This document shows, in pieces, positions 8,074 to 16,050 of a stretch of DNA of 64,000 bases (within the stretch, counting starts at the first letter, position 1; each line of letters opens with the position of its first letter). The notes below the pieces were generated by a model. The model was not told the DNA's origin and did not search any database. It was given only the letters and a program-made list of their open reading frames with translations. Both the position numbers and the translations under genes were made by a program. Where the stretch lies: positions 1 through 64,000 of the forward strand of contig CALVTP010000003.1 of NCBI GenBank assembly GCA_944362765.1. Reading direction: 5' to 3'. This DNA is from an uncultured Clostridia bacterium (GTDB lineage Bacteria; Bacillota; Clostridia; Christensenellales; DTU072).

Positions 8074-8493
8074 ATGGATACATTAACTATAAAGGTCAAC
8101 GCTTTGGAAGCAAACGAAAGTTTTTTAAGAAGCGCCGTCGGCGCTTACGCCTCCAGAATGAACCCCACTTTGGAGATAGTCTCCGATATCAAGACGGCTG
8201 TCTCGGAGGCTGTTACCAACGCCATAGTTCATGGCTACCGCATGGATCCGAAGGGGATAATCACCGTAAATTGCGAAATAGCGGAGGGAATGCTGACGGT
8301 TGAGGTGAACGATTCGGGAGAGGGGATCGCCGATGTTGAGGAAGCCATGCGCGATTTTTTCACGACAAAAGCGCACGAGGAAAGGAGCGGTCTCGGGTTC
8401 ACAATCATGAAAAGTTTCATGGATAAGCTGGAAGTTTATTCCGAACCCGGAGAAGGCACCACCGTCAAAATGGAAAAGAAGCTCTATGCCTGA
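8074..8493 (+). CDS. spoIIAB: Anti-sigma F factor / serine kinase SpoIIAB
   Basis: This is a 139-residue GHKL-type ATPase that binds sigma F and phosphorylates SpoIIAA. The N box SEAVTNAIVHGY, the G1 box NDSGEGI and the G2 box SGLGFTIMKS are intact. ATG 8074 is preceded by GAGGAG. An in-frame TTG at 8062 would overlap the spoIIAA stop and is less likely. The gene ends inside sigF with an 8-nt overlap, consistent with translational coupling of the regulator to its target. Confidence 0.92.
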   Translation: MDTLTIKVNALEANESFLRSAVGAYASRMNPTLEIVSDIKTAVSEAVTNAIVHGYRMDPKGIITVNCEIAEGMLTVEVNDSGEGIADVEEAMRDFFTTKAHEERSGLGFTIMKSFMDKLEVYSEPGEGTTVKMEKKLYA

Positions 8494-9202
8494 GATTCCC
8501 GCGGACGAAGTCCGGGAAAAATTAAGACGCGCCGTAGCAGGCGACAAGCAGGCGAAAGCCGAACTTGTCGAGGAAAACATGCCTCTTATCAAGAGCGTCG
8601 TCAGGCGCTACAAAAATTCTTTGACGGAATACGAAGACCTTGTACAACTCGGCACTTTGGGGCTGATAAAGGCTATAAACAATTTCGATTTAAGTTATTC
8701 AGTTAAATTTTCCACCTATGCGGTACCGATGATAGCAGGGGAAATAAAGCGCTTCATGCGTGACAACGGCGCAATAAAAGTAAGTCGTTCCGTCAAAGCG
8801 CGCGCACATGAGATGAATAAGTTTATCGATTGCTTCCTTGCCGAAAACCGCCGCTCTCCGACGATAAAGGAACTGGCGGAAAAATTTTCGTTGGAACCTG
8901 CCGAAGTGAGCTTCGTTCTGGAATCTGCAAGATGCCCGGTTTCGATGGACGCGGAAACCGACGACGATCTTTCCGTCGGCGACAGAATCGCAGATCCCGG
9001 CGACTTCAACGACACCCTCGACAAAATGCTTTTAAAAGAGGCTATAATGAAACTGAATGAAAGGGATAAAAAAATTATTATTTTAAGATATTTTAGAGAT
9101 AAAACGCAAAGTGAAGTAGCGGAGGAGTTGGGCGTTAGTCAGGTACAGATTTCAAGGCTTGAAAGTAAAATATTGTCGGAGTTCCGAAAAGAATTGAAAT
9201 AG
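8486..9202 (+). CDS. sigF: Sporulation sigma factor F
   Basis: This 238-residue sigma-70-family factor directs early forespore transcription. Region 2 is visible as MPLIKSVVRRYKN, DLVQLGTLGLIKAI and KFSTYAVPMIAGEIKRFMRD, region 3 as SPTIKELAEKF, and region 4 as the helix-turn-helix KTQSEVAEELGVSQVQISRLE. The third place in the spoIIA operon and close similarity to sigma F/G rather than sigma E/K region 2 support the assignment. The spoVA genes follow 105 nt later, so forespore genes are clustered here. Confidence 0.93.
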   Translation: MPEIPADEVREKLRRAVAGDKQAKAELVEENMPLIKSVVRRYKNSLTEYEDLVQLGTLGLIKAINNFDLSYSVKFSTYAVPMIAGEIKRFMRDNGAIKVSRSVKARAHEMNKFIDCFLAENRRSPTIKELAEKFSLEPAEVSFVLESARCPVSMDAETDDDLSVGDRIADPGDFNDTLDKMLLKEAIMKLNERDKKIIILRYFRDKTQSEVAEELGVSQVQISRLESKILSEFRKELK

Positions 9203-9306
9203 ACCGGTTAAAAGGCGCTTTCGGGCGCACAATACCGGTATGAGGAAAATACCCAAAATCAAAACTGAAATATACTCTCCCGAGATTGCCGACAAGGAGT
9301 TCAAGG

Positions 9307-9762
9307 ATGAACGCTCCCGATAAGGAATACCTTGCGCTAGTGAGGGAGAAAATGCCGAAATCCAAGCACCTGACGACTGTTTTCAGGGCTTTTTGGACGG
9401 GCGGCGTCATTTGTTGTATCGGCGAAGCGCTGAACGTCGCTTATTCAAGTGTTCCCGGCGATTTTTCGTCGGACGACGTTGCGGCGCTTACGACAATAAC
9501 GCTGATTTTGATGACGGCGATATTGACGGGCTTCGGAATCTACGACAAAATAGGGGCGTATGCGGGCGGAGGCAGCATAGTGCCCATCACGGGTTTTGCC
9601 AATTCCGTAGTTTCTTCGGCGATTGAACATAAACGCGAAGGAGTCGTCCTCGGATTATGTTCGAACATGTTTCAGGTCGCGGGGCCCGTCATCGTCTTCG
9701 GAATATCCTCTTCCGTAGTTGTGGGGATAATAGTGCTTATTTTTAAGGGAGCGTTCGCGTGA
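9307..9762 (+). CDS. spoVAC: Stage V sporulation protein AC
   Basis: This is a 151-residue inner spore membrane protein of the SpoVA channel, which moves Ca-dipicolinic acid into the forespore and out at germination. It has several hydrophobic helices, with conserved FRAFWTGGVICCIGEAL near 27-43 and GGGSIVPITGFANSVVSSA in the middle. ATG 9307 has AAGGAG at 9294-9299; an in-frame TTG at 9286 is less likely. SpoVAC is the mechanosensitive channel subunit in Bacillus. Here the operon holds only C, D and E, the short clostridial arrangement. Confidence 0.9.
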   Translation: MNAPDKEYLALVREKMPKSKHLTTVFRAFWTGGVICCIGEALNVAYSSVPGDFSSDDVAALTTITLILMTAILTGFGIYDKIGAYAGGGSIVPITGFANSVVSSAIEHKREGVVLGLCSNMFQVAGPVIVFGISSSVVVGIIVLIFKGAFA

Positions 9763-10760
9763 AAAGAGGATCGACTGTAAATTTTGACGGAGTCTATGTC
9801 GAAAATACGGCGTCCGTCGTCGGACCGAAGGAGGCGGAAGGTCCTCTCGGGAAGTACTTCGATAAGCAGGTAAAGGACGATCTGTTGGGTCAAAAAAGCC
9901 ATGAGCTTGCCGAAATCCGCTTTCATATCACTGCAATCCGATATCTGATGAACAAGTCGAGGCGGAAGGAGGAAGACGTCGATTTATGTATAGCGGGCGA
10001 CCTTCTGGATGAGATCACCGGCGCCAGCCTTACGATGCGCGAATTCGACGTTCCGTTTTTAGGCGCCTATAACGCCTGTGCCACGTTTGCGGAAAGCCTG
10101 ATTACAGCGGCGCTTTTTATTTCTTCCGGAAAATTTAAAAGGATAATTTCTTCTACTTCGAGCCACTTTTCGACGGCGGAAAGGCAGTATCGCTTCCCGT
10201 TGGAGCTCGGAAACCAGCGTACGCCGCTCGCGCAATGGACGGTGACGGCAGCAGGCGCGGTGATGCTGTCGGATATTCCTTCGAAAGTCGCCGTTAAAAG
10301 AGCTACTGTCGGCAAAGTCGTAGATTTTGGGGTCACGGACGGTAACGATATGGGCGCGTGCATGGCTCCCGCAGCGGCGGACACGATAGTCAGACATTTT
10401 TCGGAGAGCGGTTTAAAACCGGATTATTACGACTTGATCGCAACGGGCGACCTGGGGACGGCGGGCTCGGAATTGATGAAGGTCTTAGCCGAAAAGCGGG
10501 GAATAAAGCTCGGAAGTAACTATAACGATTGCGGAGCAATGATTTTCAACAGAGTCTGGCAGGACGTCGGGCAGGGCGGTTCGGGAGCCGCTTGCTCGTC
10601 TTCTGTTTTCAGCGGATATATTTACAAAAAGATGCTTTTGGGGGACTTTAAAAGGGTGCTTTTGGTACCCACCGGGGCGCTTTGTTCCAAAACAAGTATC
10701 CTCCAAGGGGAAAGTATCCCGGGGATTGCCCACGCGGTGGCATTCGAGGTGGTAAAATGA
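9759..10760 (+). CDS. spoVAD: Stage V sporulation protein AD
   Basis: This 333-residue protein has the thiolase-like fold of SpoVAD, which binds dipicolinic acid during its uptake into the spore. Family landmarks include EITGASLTMREFDVPFLGAY, ACATFAESL, SSTSSHFSTAERQYRFPLE and DLIATGDLGTAGS. The start is GTG 9759, overlapping the spoVAC stop by 4 nt (GTGA). It lacks transmembrane segments and is expected on the outer face of the inner spore membrane. It overlaps spoVAE by 4 nt, so the three genes form one translationally coupled unit. Confidence 0.92.
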   Translation: MKRGSTVNFDGVYVENTASVVGPKEAEGPLGKYFDKQVKDDLLGQKSHELAEIRFHITAIRYLMNKSRRKEEDVDLCIAGDLLDEITGASLTMREFDVPFLGAYNACATFAESLITAALFISSGKFKRIISSTSSHFSTAERQYRFPLELGNQRTPLAQWTVTAAGAVMLSDIPSKVAVKRATVGKVVDFGVTDGNDMGACMAPAAADTIVRHFSESGLKPDYYDLIATGDLGTAGSELMKVLAEKRGIKLGSNYNDCGAMIFNRVWQDVGQGGSGAACSSSVFSGYIYKKMLLGDFKRVLLVPTGALCSKTSILQGESIPGIAHAVAFEVVK

Positions 10761-11119
10761 TTTGGCTTGACTTTTTAAAGGCGTTTTTGGTGGGCGGAGC
10801 ATTCTGCGTCGTCGGACAAATCCTTATAAATACGACGAAAATGACTTCGGCACGCATTCTGGTGGGCTTTTTATTGGCGGGAGTGGTGTTGGAGTGCGTC
10901 GGCGTGTACGACTATATCCGTGACTTCGGCGGAGCGGGAGCGAGCGTTCCGATAATCGGGTTCGGCTCGTCTCTTGCGAAGGGAGCAATAGAAGGCGCTC
11001 TTGAAAACGGCATTCTCGGAGCGGTAGCGGGAGGTATCGAAGCGGCTGCGCCGGGTATAGCCGCAGTCATTTTTATCGCGTTTGTGGTCGGATTGGTGGC
11101 TACTCCGAAGACAAAATAG
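10757..11119 (+). CDS. spoVAE: Stage V sporulation protein AE
   Basis: This is a 120-residue membrane protein homologous to SpoVAEb and SpoVAC. It has three or four hydrophobic helices and the conserved FLKAFLVGGAFCVVGQIL start and GGAGASVPIIGFGSSLAKGA segment, matching the equivalent part of SpoVAC. ATG 10757 overlaps the spoVAD stop (ATGA); a longer frame beginning at 10682 lies within spoVAD and is rejected. It is the last spoVA gene here. Confidence 0.9.
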   Translation: MIWLDFLKAFLVGGAFCVVGQILINTTKMTSARILVGFLLAGVVLECVGVYDYIRDFGGAGASVPIIGFGSSLAKGAIEGALENGILGAVAGGIEAAAPGIAAVIFIAFVVGLVATPKTK

Positions 11120-11252
11120 CTTAATCTCGTGATATAGCTAACCTTCAATTAAATTATCGCATAAAAAACAATTCTTCTTTCAAGGACTAAGCGTCTCGGG
11201 AGCCGCTAAAACAGCTTTAATCCGAAAAATTTTTGCAGTAACACCGATATGT

Positions 11253-11281
11253 TTGACAAAATTCTCTTTTAGGAATATCAT
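11253..11281 (+). promoter_or_regulatory. Sigma-A promoter of the ECF transporter gene
   Basis: Perfect TTGACA (11253-11258), a 17-nt spacer and TATCAT (11276-11281, 5 of 6). It leads to a short leader with GGGAG before TTG 11311. I see no riboswitch-like structure between the predicted start and the gene; the 190-nt gap after spoVAE is otherwise unremarkable. Confidence 0.8.
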
Positions 11282-11310
11282 TTTATCATAAATTTCCCGG
11301 GAGTGTAAAA

Positions 11311-11919
11311 TTGTCCGCAAGAACCACTAAATCAAAAGACATCGCTTTTATCGGCATATTTTCGGCGCTTGTGGTAGTGCTCCAACTGCTTGCGGAACTT
11401 ACAAAGGCGTTGGGGCTTCCGTTGTCGATAGCTTTGGGGCTTATTCCCGTATTGGTGTCGGCGATGCTCGGCGGAATAAAGTCGGGAGCCGTAGTCGGAG
11501 GCGTATTCGGGCTGGTTTCGCTGGTTTTGTCGGCAATTTTGGCGTCATCGATGCCGAATTCGACGGCGACGGTCATAGTAAACCCGTTGGTGTCGCTGCT
11601 GCCGAGGATATTGGTCGGAGTGGTTACGGCGTTGGTTTACGGCGCTTTGACCAAGAAAAAGGAGCTTTCAAAGCGGAAAAAGTTCACTTTTGCGGCAATT
11701 TCGGGTCTTACGGGAGTGCTGACAAACACCGTTTTATTCCTTTCGATGTTTCTTTTGTTTTCCTATGGGAAGGTTTACGAGGACGCCACTATAGATTTTA
11801 CGTGGGTAATAACCGCGGTGGTTGCGGTCAATACATTGATTGAGGTCGTGGCGTTTCCGTTGATATCCGCGGGAGTGGTTCTTGGGGTAGAGGCTTACAG
11901 GAGAAGAGGAGGCGAGTGA
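11311..11919 (+). CDS. ECF transporter S component (vitamin-binding subunit), substrate unknown
   Basis: This 202-residue protein has about six hydrophobic helices and resembles S components of energy-coupling factor transporters, which bind a vitamin or related micronutrient and dock on a shared EcfAA'T module. The N-terminal AFIGIFSALVVVLQLL helix and the central NPLVSLLPRILVGVVTALVYG motif are typical of the general ECF S-component family. The start is TTG 11311 with GGGAG 7 nt upstream. No Ecf ATPase or T component is nearby, so it would use a distantly encoded module. The substrate cannot be deduced. Confidence 0.75.
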   Translation: MSARTTKSKDIAFIGIFSALVVVLQLLAELTKALGLPLSIALGLIPVLVSAMLGGIKSGAVVGGVFGLVSLVLSAILASSMPNSTATVIVNPLVSLLPRILVGVVTALVYGALTKKKELSKRKKFTFAAISGLTGVLTNTVLFLSMFLLFSYGKVYEDATIDFTWVITAVVAVNTLIEVVAFPLISAGVVLGVEAYRRRGGE

Positions 11920-12950
11920 TGAAACTTCCCGACGGATTGGAAGGTGCCGTCGTCACGACGGAATCAAATTTATTTTATCTCACGGGTTATCCGAACGCCG
12001 ACGCCGCTATAGCGCTTACACCCGACAAAAAGTACTATATAACCGATAAAAGGTGCTCGGAAGAGGCGGAAAAGCTGATAAAAGGTTTCGAAATCGTTGA
12101 TTCGGGCGGAATCGGCTACGCAGAAAAAGCCGCTCAAATATTGCAGGACTCGGGCGCAATCAATGTAGGGGCGGAGCTTGATGAGATAAGTTACCGCGAT
12201 TACCTTAAAATAAGCGCCTGTTTTAGCGGTATTTCGTCCGTTTCCGAATTTATAAGCGGACTTAGGGCGGTAAAAAACGAGGAGGAGCTCGGCAAAATCC
12301 GGCTTGCGCAGGAAATTACCGACAAAGTTTACGATAAAGTGTTGGAGTTTGTCTCCCCGGGCATGACGGAGAAGACTCTTAAAAGCTTCATCGATACCGA
12401 AATAGTTCGGCGGGGCGGTTATCCCGCGTTTGACACGATAGTGGCATTCGGAGAAAACACGTCGAAGCCGCATTGCCACGCGGGAGACAGAACGCTTAAA
12501 AGAGGGGACGCCGTCACAATCGACTTCGGCGCCAAACTTATGGGGTATTGTTCGGACATGACCCGCTCTTTTTGCGTAGGTTTTGTGCCCGACGGATACG
12601 CTGAAATTTACGAAGCCGTACTCAATGCCAAAAATTTAGCGCAAAAGACAATAAAGGCGGGAATGAGCGGAAAAAACTGCGATTTTGTGGCGCGCGAGTA
12701 TTTTGAAAAACTAGGTATTTCAGAATACTTTACTCACTCTTTGGGGCACTCTTTGGGTATCGATATCCACGAAAGCCCCAACCTTAGCCCAAGGGAGGAG
12801 CGTGTTATCCCGGAAGGCGCCGTTACCAGCGTAGAACCCGGAATCTATATCCCGAATAAATTCGGCGTTCGTATCGAAGATATCGTTGTTTTCAAAAATT
12901 CGGGCGTTGAGAACTTGACAAACTCTCCGGAAAATTTAATAATAGTATAG
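11919..12950 (+). CDS. M24 family aminopeptidase (Xaa-Pro aminopeptidase type)
   Basis: This 343-residue metallopeptidase has a creatinase-like N-terminal domain (about 1-120) and a pita-bread catalytic domain. The five metal ligands are visible: D202 (TIDFGA), D213 (CSDMTRSF), H277 (THSLGHSLG), E306 (SVEPGIY) and E320 (VRIEDIV). It probably removes N-terminal residues preceding proline. ATG 11919 overlaps the preceding stop codon by one base and has AGAGGAGG upstream. EF-P, which helps ribosomes through polyproline stretches, follows 24 nt later; an M24 peptidase next to efp is common in Bacillota. Confidence 0.88.
   Translation: MKLPDGLEGAVVTTESNLFYLTGYPNADAAIALTPDKKYYITDKRCSEEAEKLIKGFEIVDSGGIGYAEKAAQILQDSGAINVGAELDEISYRDYLKISACFSGISSVSEFISGLRAVKNEEELGKIRLAQEITDKVYDKVLEFVSPGMTEKTLKSFIDTEIVRRGGYPAFDTIVAFGENTSKPHCHAGDRTLKRGDAVTIDFGAKLMGYCSDMTRSFCVGFVPDGYAEIYEAVLNAKNLAQKTIKAGMSGKNCDFVAREYFEKLGISEYFTHSLGHSLGIDIHESPNLSPREERVIPEGAVTSVEPGIYIPNKFGVRIEDIVVFKNSGVENLTNSPENLIIV
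12915..12943 (+). promoter_or_regulatory. Internal promoter for efp
   Basis: TTGACA (12915-12920), a 17-nt spacer and AATAAT (12938-12943, 5 of 6) lie in the last codons of the peptidase gene. They would allow separate transcription of efp. Confidence 0.55.
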
Positions 12951-12974
12951 GAATAACACAGCGGAGGCAATTTT

Positions 12975-13538
12975 ATGGCAAACAGATTGGCAGGCGATCT
13001 CAGAAAAGGCGATACCTTCGAATTGGACGGAACCGTCCAGGTTGTCGTCGACTTCCAACACGTCAAGCCCGGTAAGGGCGCGGCATTCGTGCGCGTCAAG
13101 ATGCGCAACGTCATGACCGGCAGCGTTCTGGAACGCACCTTCAACCCCAGCGAAAAATTCGAACTCGCTTATATCGAGCGCAAGAAGATGACTTTCTCCT
13201 ACGCCGACGGGGATTTGTACTACTTCATGGACAACGAAACTTACGATATGCTCCCGATGAACCGCGAGCTTATCGAGGACGCTTTGCATTTTATAAAAGA
13301 GGATTCCGTTGTCGACGTCGCTTTCTACAAGGGGAGCCCCTTTTCGGTGGAGCCCGAAAACTTCGTCGTTTTGCAAGTCACTCAATGCGATCCCGGTATC
13401 CCCGGCGCAACCGCGCAGCCCGGCTCCAAGAGCGCCACGCTGGAAACGGGATATGCGATACAGGTACCGCTGTTTATTAACGAAGGCGATATGATCCGCG
13501 TCGATACGCGTACCGGCGAATATATGTCCAGGGCGTAA
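12975..13538 (+). CDS. efp: Elongation factor P
   Basis: This 187-residue translation factor binds between the P and E sites and relieves stalling at consecutive prolines. The KOW-like N-terminal domain carries the loop [11 protein letters not shown] with K34 at the tip, matching Gram-positive EF-Ps in which this lysine may be modified. Two OB domains follow, the last with [19 protein letters not shown] and [19 protein letters not shown]. The ribosome site is GGAGG. A hairpin and a strong terminator follow. Confidence 0.95.
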   Translation: MANRLAGDLRKGDTFELDGTVQVVVDFQHVKPGKGAAFVRVKMRNVMTGSVLERTFNPSEKFELAYIERKKMTFSYADGDLYYFMDNETYDMLPMNRELIEDALHFIKEDSVVDVAFYKGSPFSVEPENFVVLQVTQCDPGIPGATAQPGSKSATLETGYAIQVPLFINEGDMIRVDTRTGEYMSRA

Positions 13539-13543
13539 AGCGG

Positions 13544-13657
13544 CTGGCGGAAGAAATACAGCGACGCATCCGGTCGCCAGAAATTAATTTTTTAATTTAA
13601 TTACTTTATTAATAACTATAACCGAGAAAAAAGTCCGCAGCTCGAGCGGGCTTTTTT
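13544..13657 (+). terminator. Terminator region after efp
   Basis: A first hairpin pairs CTGGCG (13544-13549) with CGCCAG (13575-13580), then an AT-rich stretch with a T-run. A second, stronger one at 13627-13657 pairs AAAAAAGTCCGC with GCGGGCTTTTTT around AGCTCGA. The second is the more convincing intrinsic terminator. Confidence 0.8.
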
Positions 13658-13906
13658 GACGTTTAAAACTCAAAAGCAGAGAAAACGGTAATTTTTTCGG
13701 ATTGAAAATTATGTTCGATTTCATAACTGTTTTCTAAGTTAAATACCTGTATTCAATTAAAAATCGGGGGAATCTAAAAGTGGTTTTTTCATCGAATTAA
13801 TTGTTCGATAAAAAAATTCCTGGGATAAGTAATGTTTTGAAGAACGACAGGCAGAAAAACGATTGAAAATATAAAATATAAGTAATAATTTATTATAAGA
13901 AAACCG

Positions 13907-13935
13907 TTGACTAAATTTTTCTGACATAATATAAT
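13907..13935 (+). promoter_or_regulatory. Sigma-A promoter of the LRR lipoprotein gene
   Basis: TTGACT (13907-13912), 17-nt spacer, perfect TATAAT (13930-13935). The predicted leader is about 134 nt and begins with an imperfect 27-nt palindrome. Confidence 0.8.
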
Positions 13936-13951
13936 AAATGAAGAAAAAACC

Positions 13952-13978
13952 TTTCATTGAATAATTTATTCGATGAAA
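13952..13978. repeat. 27-nt palindrome in the leader (possible operator or hairpin)
   Basis: TTTCATTGAATAA (13952-13964) and TTATTCGATGAAA (13966-13978) are inverted repeats around a single T, with one T:G pair. With almost no loop it fits a protein-binding site better than an RNA hairpin. A related palindrome at 13784-13816 (TTTTTTCATCGAA, 7-nt centre, TTCGATAAAAAAA) shares the half-sites. Confidence 0.6.
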
Positions 13979-14075
13979 AACCGTTGTGGTATGGTAGGGG
14001 GAGAAACTTACTTGTTACGACCGACTTTTTAAATCCCCTTGACGTAAATATTTATTATCCTTATCGGAGGAGAGT

Positions 14076-15749
14076 ATGAAAAGAAAGTTTTCGCTCTTTG
14101 TAACGATTGTGGTTTGTCTCCTGATTGCAGCAGGCATTCTTTCCGCATGCAATGAAGAGGAGAAAAAGATAGCTTCCATCGATTTTGCCGACGGAGAATG
14201 GCAAACCAATTACTATTTGGGAGAGGTGTTCGAACCTTGCGTCGCCACCGTTACATATGAGGACGGCTCCACCGAAACGGTTGCCGTGACCCCCGAAATG
14301 GTAAAAGGTTTCGATACTTCGAAGCTCGGAAATTACAATATCGAAATTACGATAAACGGCGTTACAAAGGTAATGACGATTACCGTCGTTGAGAAGGGCG
14401 AGGAAGCGCACGTCCACTCGATGGAGTTGACAGCAGCTAAGGAAGCAACTTGTACGGAAGGCGGCAACAACGCCTACTATCATTGCTCCGGTTGCAATAA
14501 GTACTTCAAGGACGAAGCGGGCACGCAGGAGACCACCGTCGAGGCGGAGACAATCCCCGCGCGGCATAAAATTGTAGACGGGAAGTGCACAATTTGCGGG
14601 AAACTTTTTACCGTAGGCTTGAAGTATAGTCTTAGCGGCGATGGAGCTTACTACATAGTCACCGGTATCGGCACCGCCTCCGGCGATATCATTATCCCCG
14701 ATACCCATGAAGGGCTGCCGGTTAAAGAAATCGGAGACGATGCGTTCTATAATTGCAGCAGCCTGACATCGATAGAGATCCCCGCCGGGGTCACAAGTAT
14801 CGGAGGCTCTGCGTTCTATAATTGCAGTAATCTTGAAAGCGTTACATTTTCCGAAGGCAGTCAATTGACTAGTATCGGAGACTATGTGTTCCATGATTGC
14901 AGCAGCCTGACATCGATCGAGATCCCCGCAGGGGTTACTAGTATCGGAGACTATGCGTTCGACGGATGCAGCAATCTTGAAAGCGTCACCTTCGCCGAAG
15001 GAAGTCAATTGACTGGTATCGGAAGCGATGCGTTCTACGGATGCAGCAGCCTGACTTCGATAGAGATCCCTGCCGGGGTCACAAGTATCGGAAGTTCTGC
15101 GTTCGAGGATTGCAGTAATCTTGAAAGCGTTACCTTTGCCGAAGGAAGTCAGTTGACAAGTATAGGAGGCTCTGCCTTCTCCGGATGTAGCAGCCTTAAG
15201 TCGATAGAGATCCCCGCAGGGGTTACCAGTATCGGAAGCTTTGCGTTCTGGTATTGCAGCAATCTTGAAAGCGTAACCTTTGCCGAAGGAAGCCGGTTGA
15301 CTAGTATCGGAAGCTCTGCGTTCTCCGGATGCAGCAGCCTGACATCGATAGAGATCCCCGCAGGGGTTACCAGTATCGGAGACTATGCGTTCTCCGGATG
15401 CAGCAGCCTGACATCGATAGAGATCCCCGCAGGGGTCACTACTATCGGAAGCGATGCGTTCTACGGATGCAGCAGCCTTACATCGATAGAGATCCCCGCA
15501 GGGGTAACCAGTATCGGAAGCTCTGCGTTCTACTATTGCAGCAGCTTGACATCGATAGAGATCCCCGCAGGGGTCACAAGTATCGGAAGTAGAGCGTTCG
15601 AGTGGTGCAGCAATCTTGAAACCATTTACTACAACGGCACAGAGGAGCAATGGATTGAGATAGAAAAGGGTGCGAATTGGGACTATGGTTGCGGAAACTG
15701 TGTAGTTATATTCCTTGGAGACGCGGGCGCCGAGGGCGGAGAGGGGTAA
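14076..15749 (+). CDS. BspA-type leucine-rich repeat surface lipoprotein
   Basis: This 557-residue protein is predicted to be lipid-anchored outside the cell. Its signal peptide ends in ILSAC (C26). Next come a Big_3-like bacterial Ig domain (about 33-110, YYLGEVFEPCVATVTYEDGS), a Cys-rich segment with CSGC and CTIC pairs, and about 13 BspA-type leucine-rich repeats from residue 218 to 525. Two repeat subtypes appear: a 23-residue form (CSSLTSIEIPAGVTSIG) and a 25-residue form (CSNLESVTFAEGSQLTSIG). They alternate for the first eight units, then the short form repeats. BspA-type LRRs are often adhesins. A strong promoter precedes it and a terminator follows. Confidence 0.88.
   Translation: MKRKFSLFVTIVVCLLIAAGILSACNEEEKKIASIDFADGEWQTNYYLGEVFEPCVATVTYEDGSTETVAVTPEMVKGFDTSKLGNYNIEITINGVTKVMTITVVEKGEEAHVHSMELTAAKEATCTEGGNNAYYHCSGCNKYFKDEAGTQETTVEAETIPARHKIVDGKCTICGKLFTVGLKYSLSGDGAYYIVTGIGTASGDIIIPDTHEGLPVKEIGDDAFYNCSSLTSIEIPAGVTSIGGSAFYNCSNLESVTFSEGSQLTSIGDYVFHDCSSLTSIEIPAGVTSIGDYAFDGCSNLESVTFAEGSQLTGIGSDAFYGCSSLTSIEIPAGVTSIGSSAFEDCSNLESVTFAEGSQLTSIGGSAFSGCSSLKSIEIPAGVTSIGSFAFWYCSNLESVTFAEGSRLTSIGSSAFSGCSSLTSIEIPAGVTSIGDYAFSGCSSLTSIEIPAGVTTIGSDAFYGCSSLTSIEIPAGVTSIGSSAFYYCSSLTSIEIPAGVTSIGSRAFEWCSNLETIYYNGTEEQWIEIEKGANWDYGCGNCVVIFLGDAGAEGGEG
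14727..15620 (+). repeat. Tandem DNA repeats encoding the LRR array
   Basis: About 13 copies of 69- or 75-bp units are nearly identical at DNA level; for example CATCGATAGAGATCCCCGC recurs in most 69-bp units. The high identity suggests recent duplication or ongoing homogenisation and could allow changes in repeat number by recombination. A 529-codon antisense frame here is a by-product of this repetition. Confidence 0.85.
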
Positions 15750-15802
15750 AAAATCCGGGTCGTATTAGCCGAATGATTTAATCCTTAGTAGTTAAATTAG
15801 TG

Positions 15803-15838
15803 TTCCCCGTCGGAAAAGCTTCCGGCGGGGGATTTTTT
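15803..15838 (+). terminator. Intrinsic terminator after the LRR gene
   Basis: The hairpin pairs TTCCCCGTCGGAA with TTCCGGCGGGGGA around AAGC and is followed by six T residues (15833-15838). Confidence 0.85.
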
Positions 15839-15908
15839 AATTTACAGTTTGTGCGCGTTTTACATGGCGTATGAAATGCTTCGGAAGGCGGTTTTAATAA
15901 AAACACAA

Positions 15909-16050
15909 GCGGGTATATTAATATTTTTCTTCCCACACCAATATCTCCTTATAAAAAAGCCTGTATGGGCATATAAGGTTATTATAAGGTTCAGTTTTCG
16001 CGAAAAATAAAAGTTTTCTCACTTTAACTTTGTGGGAAGAAAATTAATGT
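15909..16050. repeat. Nested inverted-repeat element, copy A (~142 bp)
   Basis: Outer arms ATTAAT...CTTCCCACA (15917-15937) and TGTGGGAAGAAAATTAAT (16031-16048) enclose an inner hairpin CCTTATAA (15947-15954) / TTATAAGG (15982-15989). Copy B at 16333-16480 has the same plan. The copies share the GCGGGTATATTA start and the ACTTTAA-TTTTG-GGGAAGAAAATTA end. At two stem positions an A:T pair in A is a G:C pair in B, so pairing has been conserved. It could be a MITE-like element or a structured RNA. Confidence 0.7.

Larger units (their letters stand above)
13658..14075 (+). other. AT-rich intergenic region with two related palindromes and a promoter
   Basis: No gene is supported here. The region holds two palindromes sharing ATCGAA/TTCGAT half-sites (13784-13816 and 13952-13978), and a near-consensus promoter between them, TTGACT (13907-13912), 17 nt, TATAAT (13930-13935). 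The second palindrome falls about 10 nt after the predicted start. A 66-codon minus-strand frame (13757-13957) has no visible family features. Confidence 0.6.

Noticed and set aside
9240-9323. A 27-codon frame between sigF and spoVAC
   Set aside because: It has an ATG but no SD and overlaps the spoVAC start; I see no evidence that it is translated.
13757-13957. A 66-codon minus-strand frame in the AT-rich region
   Set aside because: AT-rich composition, no family features, and it overlaps palindromes and a good promoter on the other strand.
14727-15620. Regularly spaced repeats that could suggest a CRISPR array
   Set aside because: The units are contiguous, 69 or 75 bp, in frame and encode BspA-type LRRs; there are no unique spacers or cas genes.
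14061-15650. A 529-codon minus-strand frame antisense to the LRR lipoprotein gene
   Set aside because: It mirrors the repetitive LRR coding DNA. The plus strand has a promoter, SD, signal peptide and known domains, while the antisense product is low-complexity repeats with no family features.
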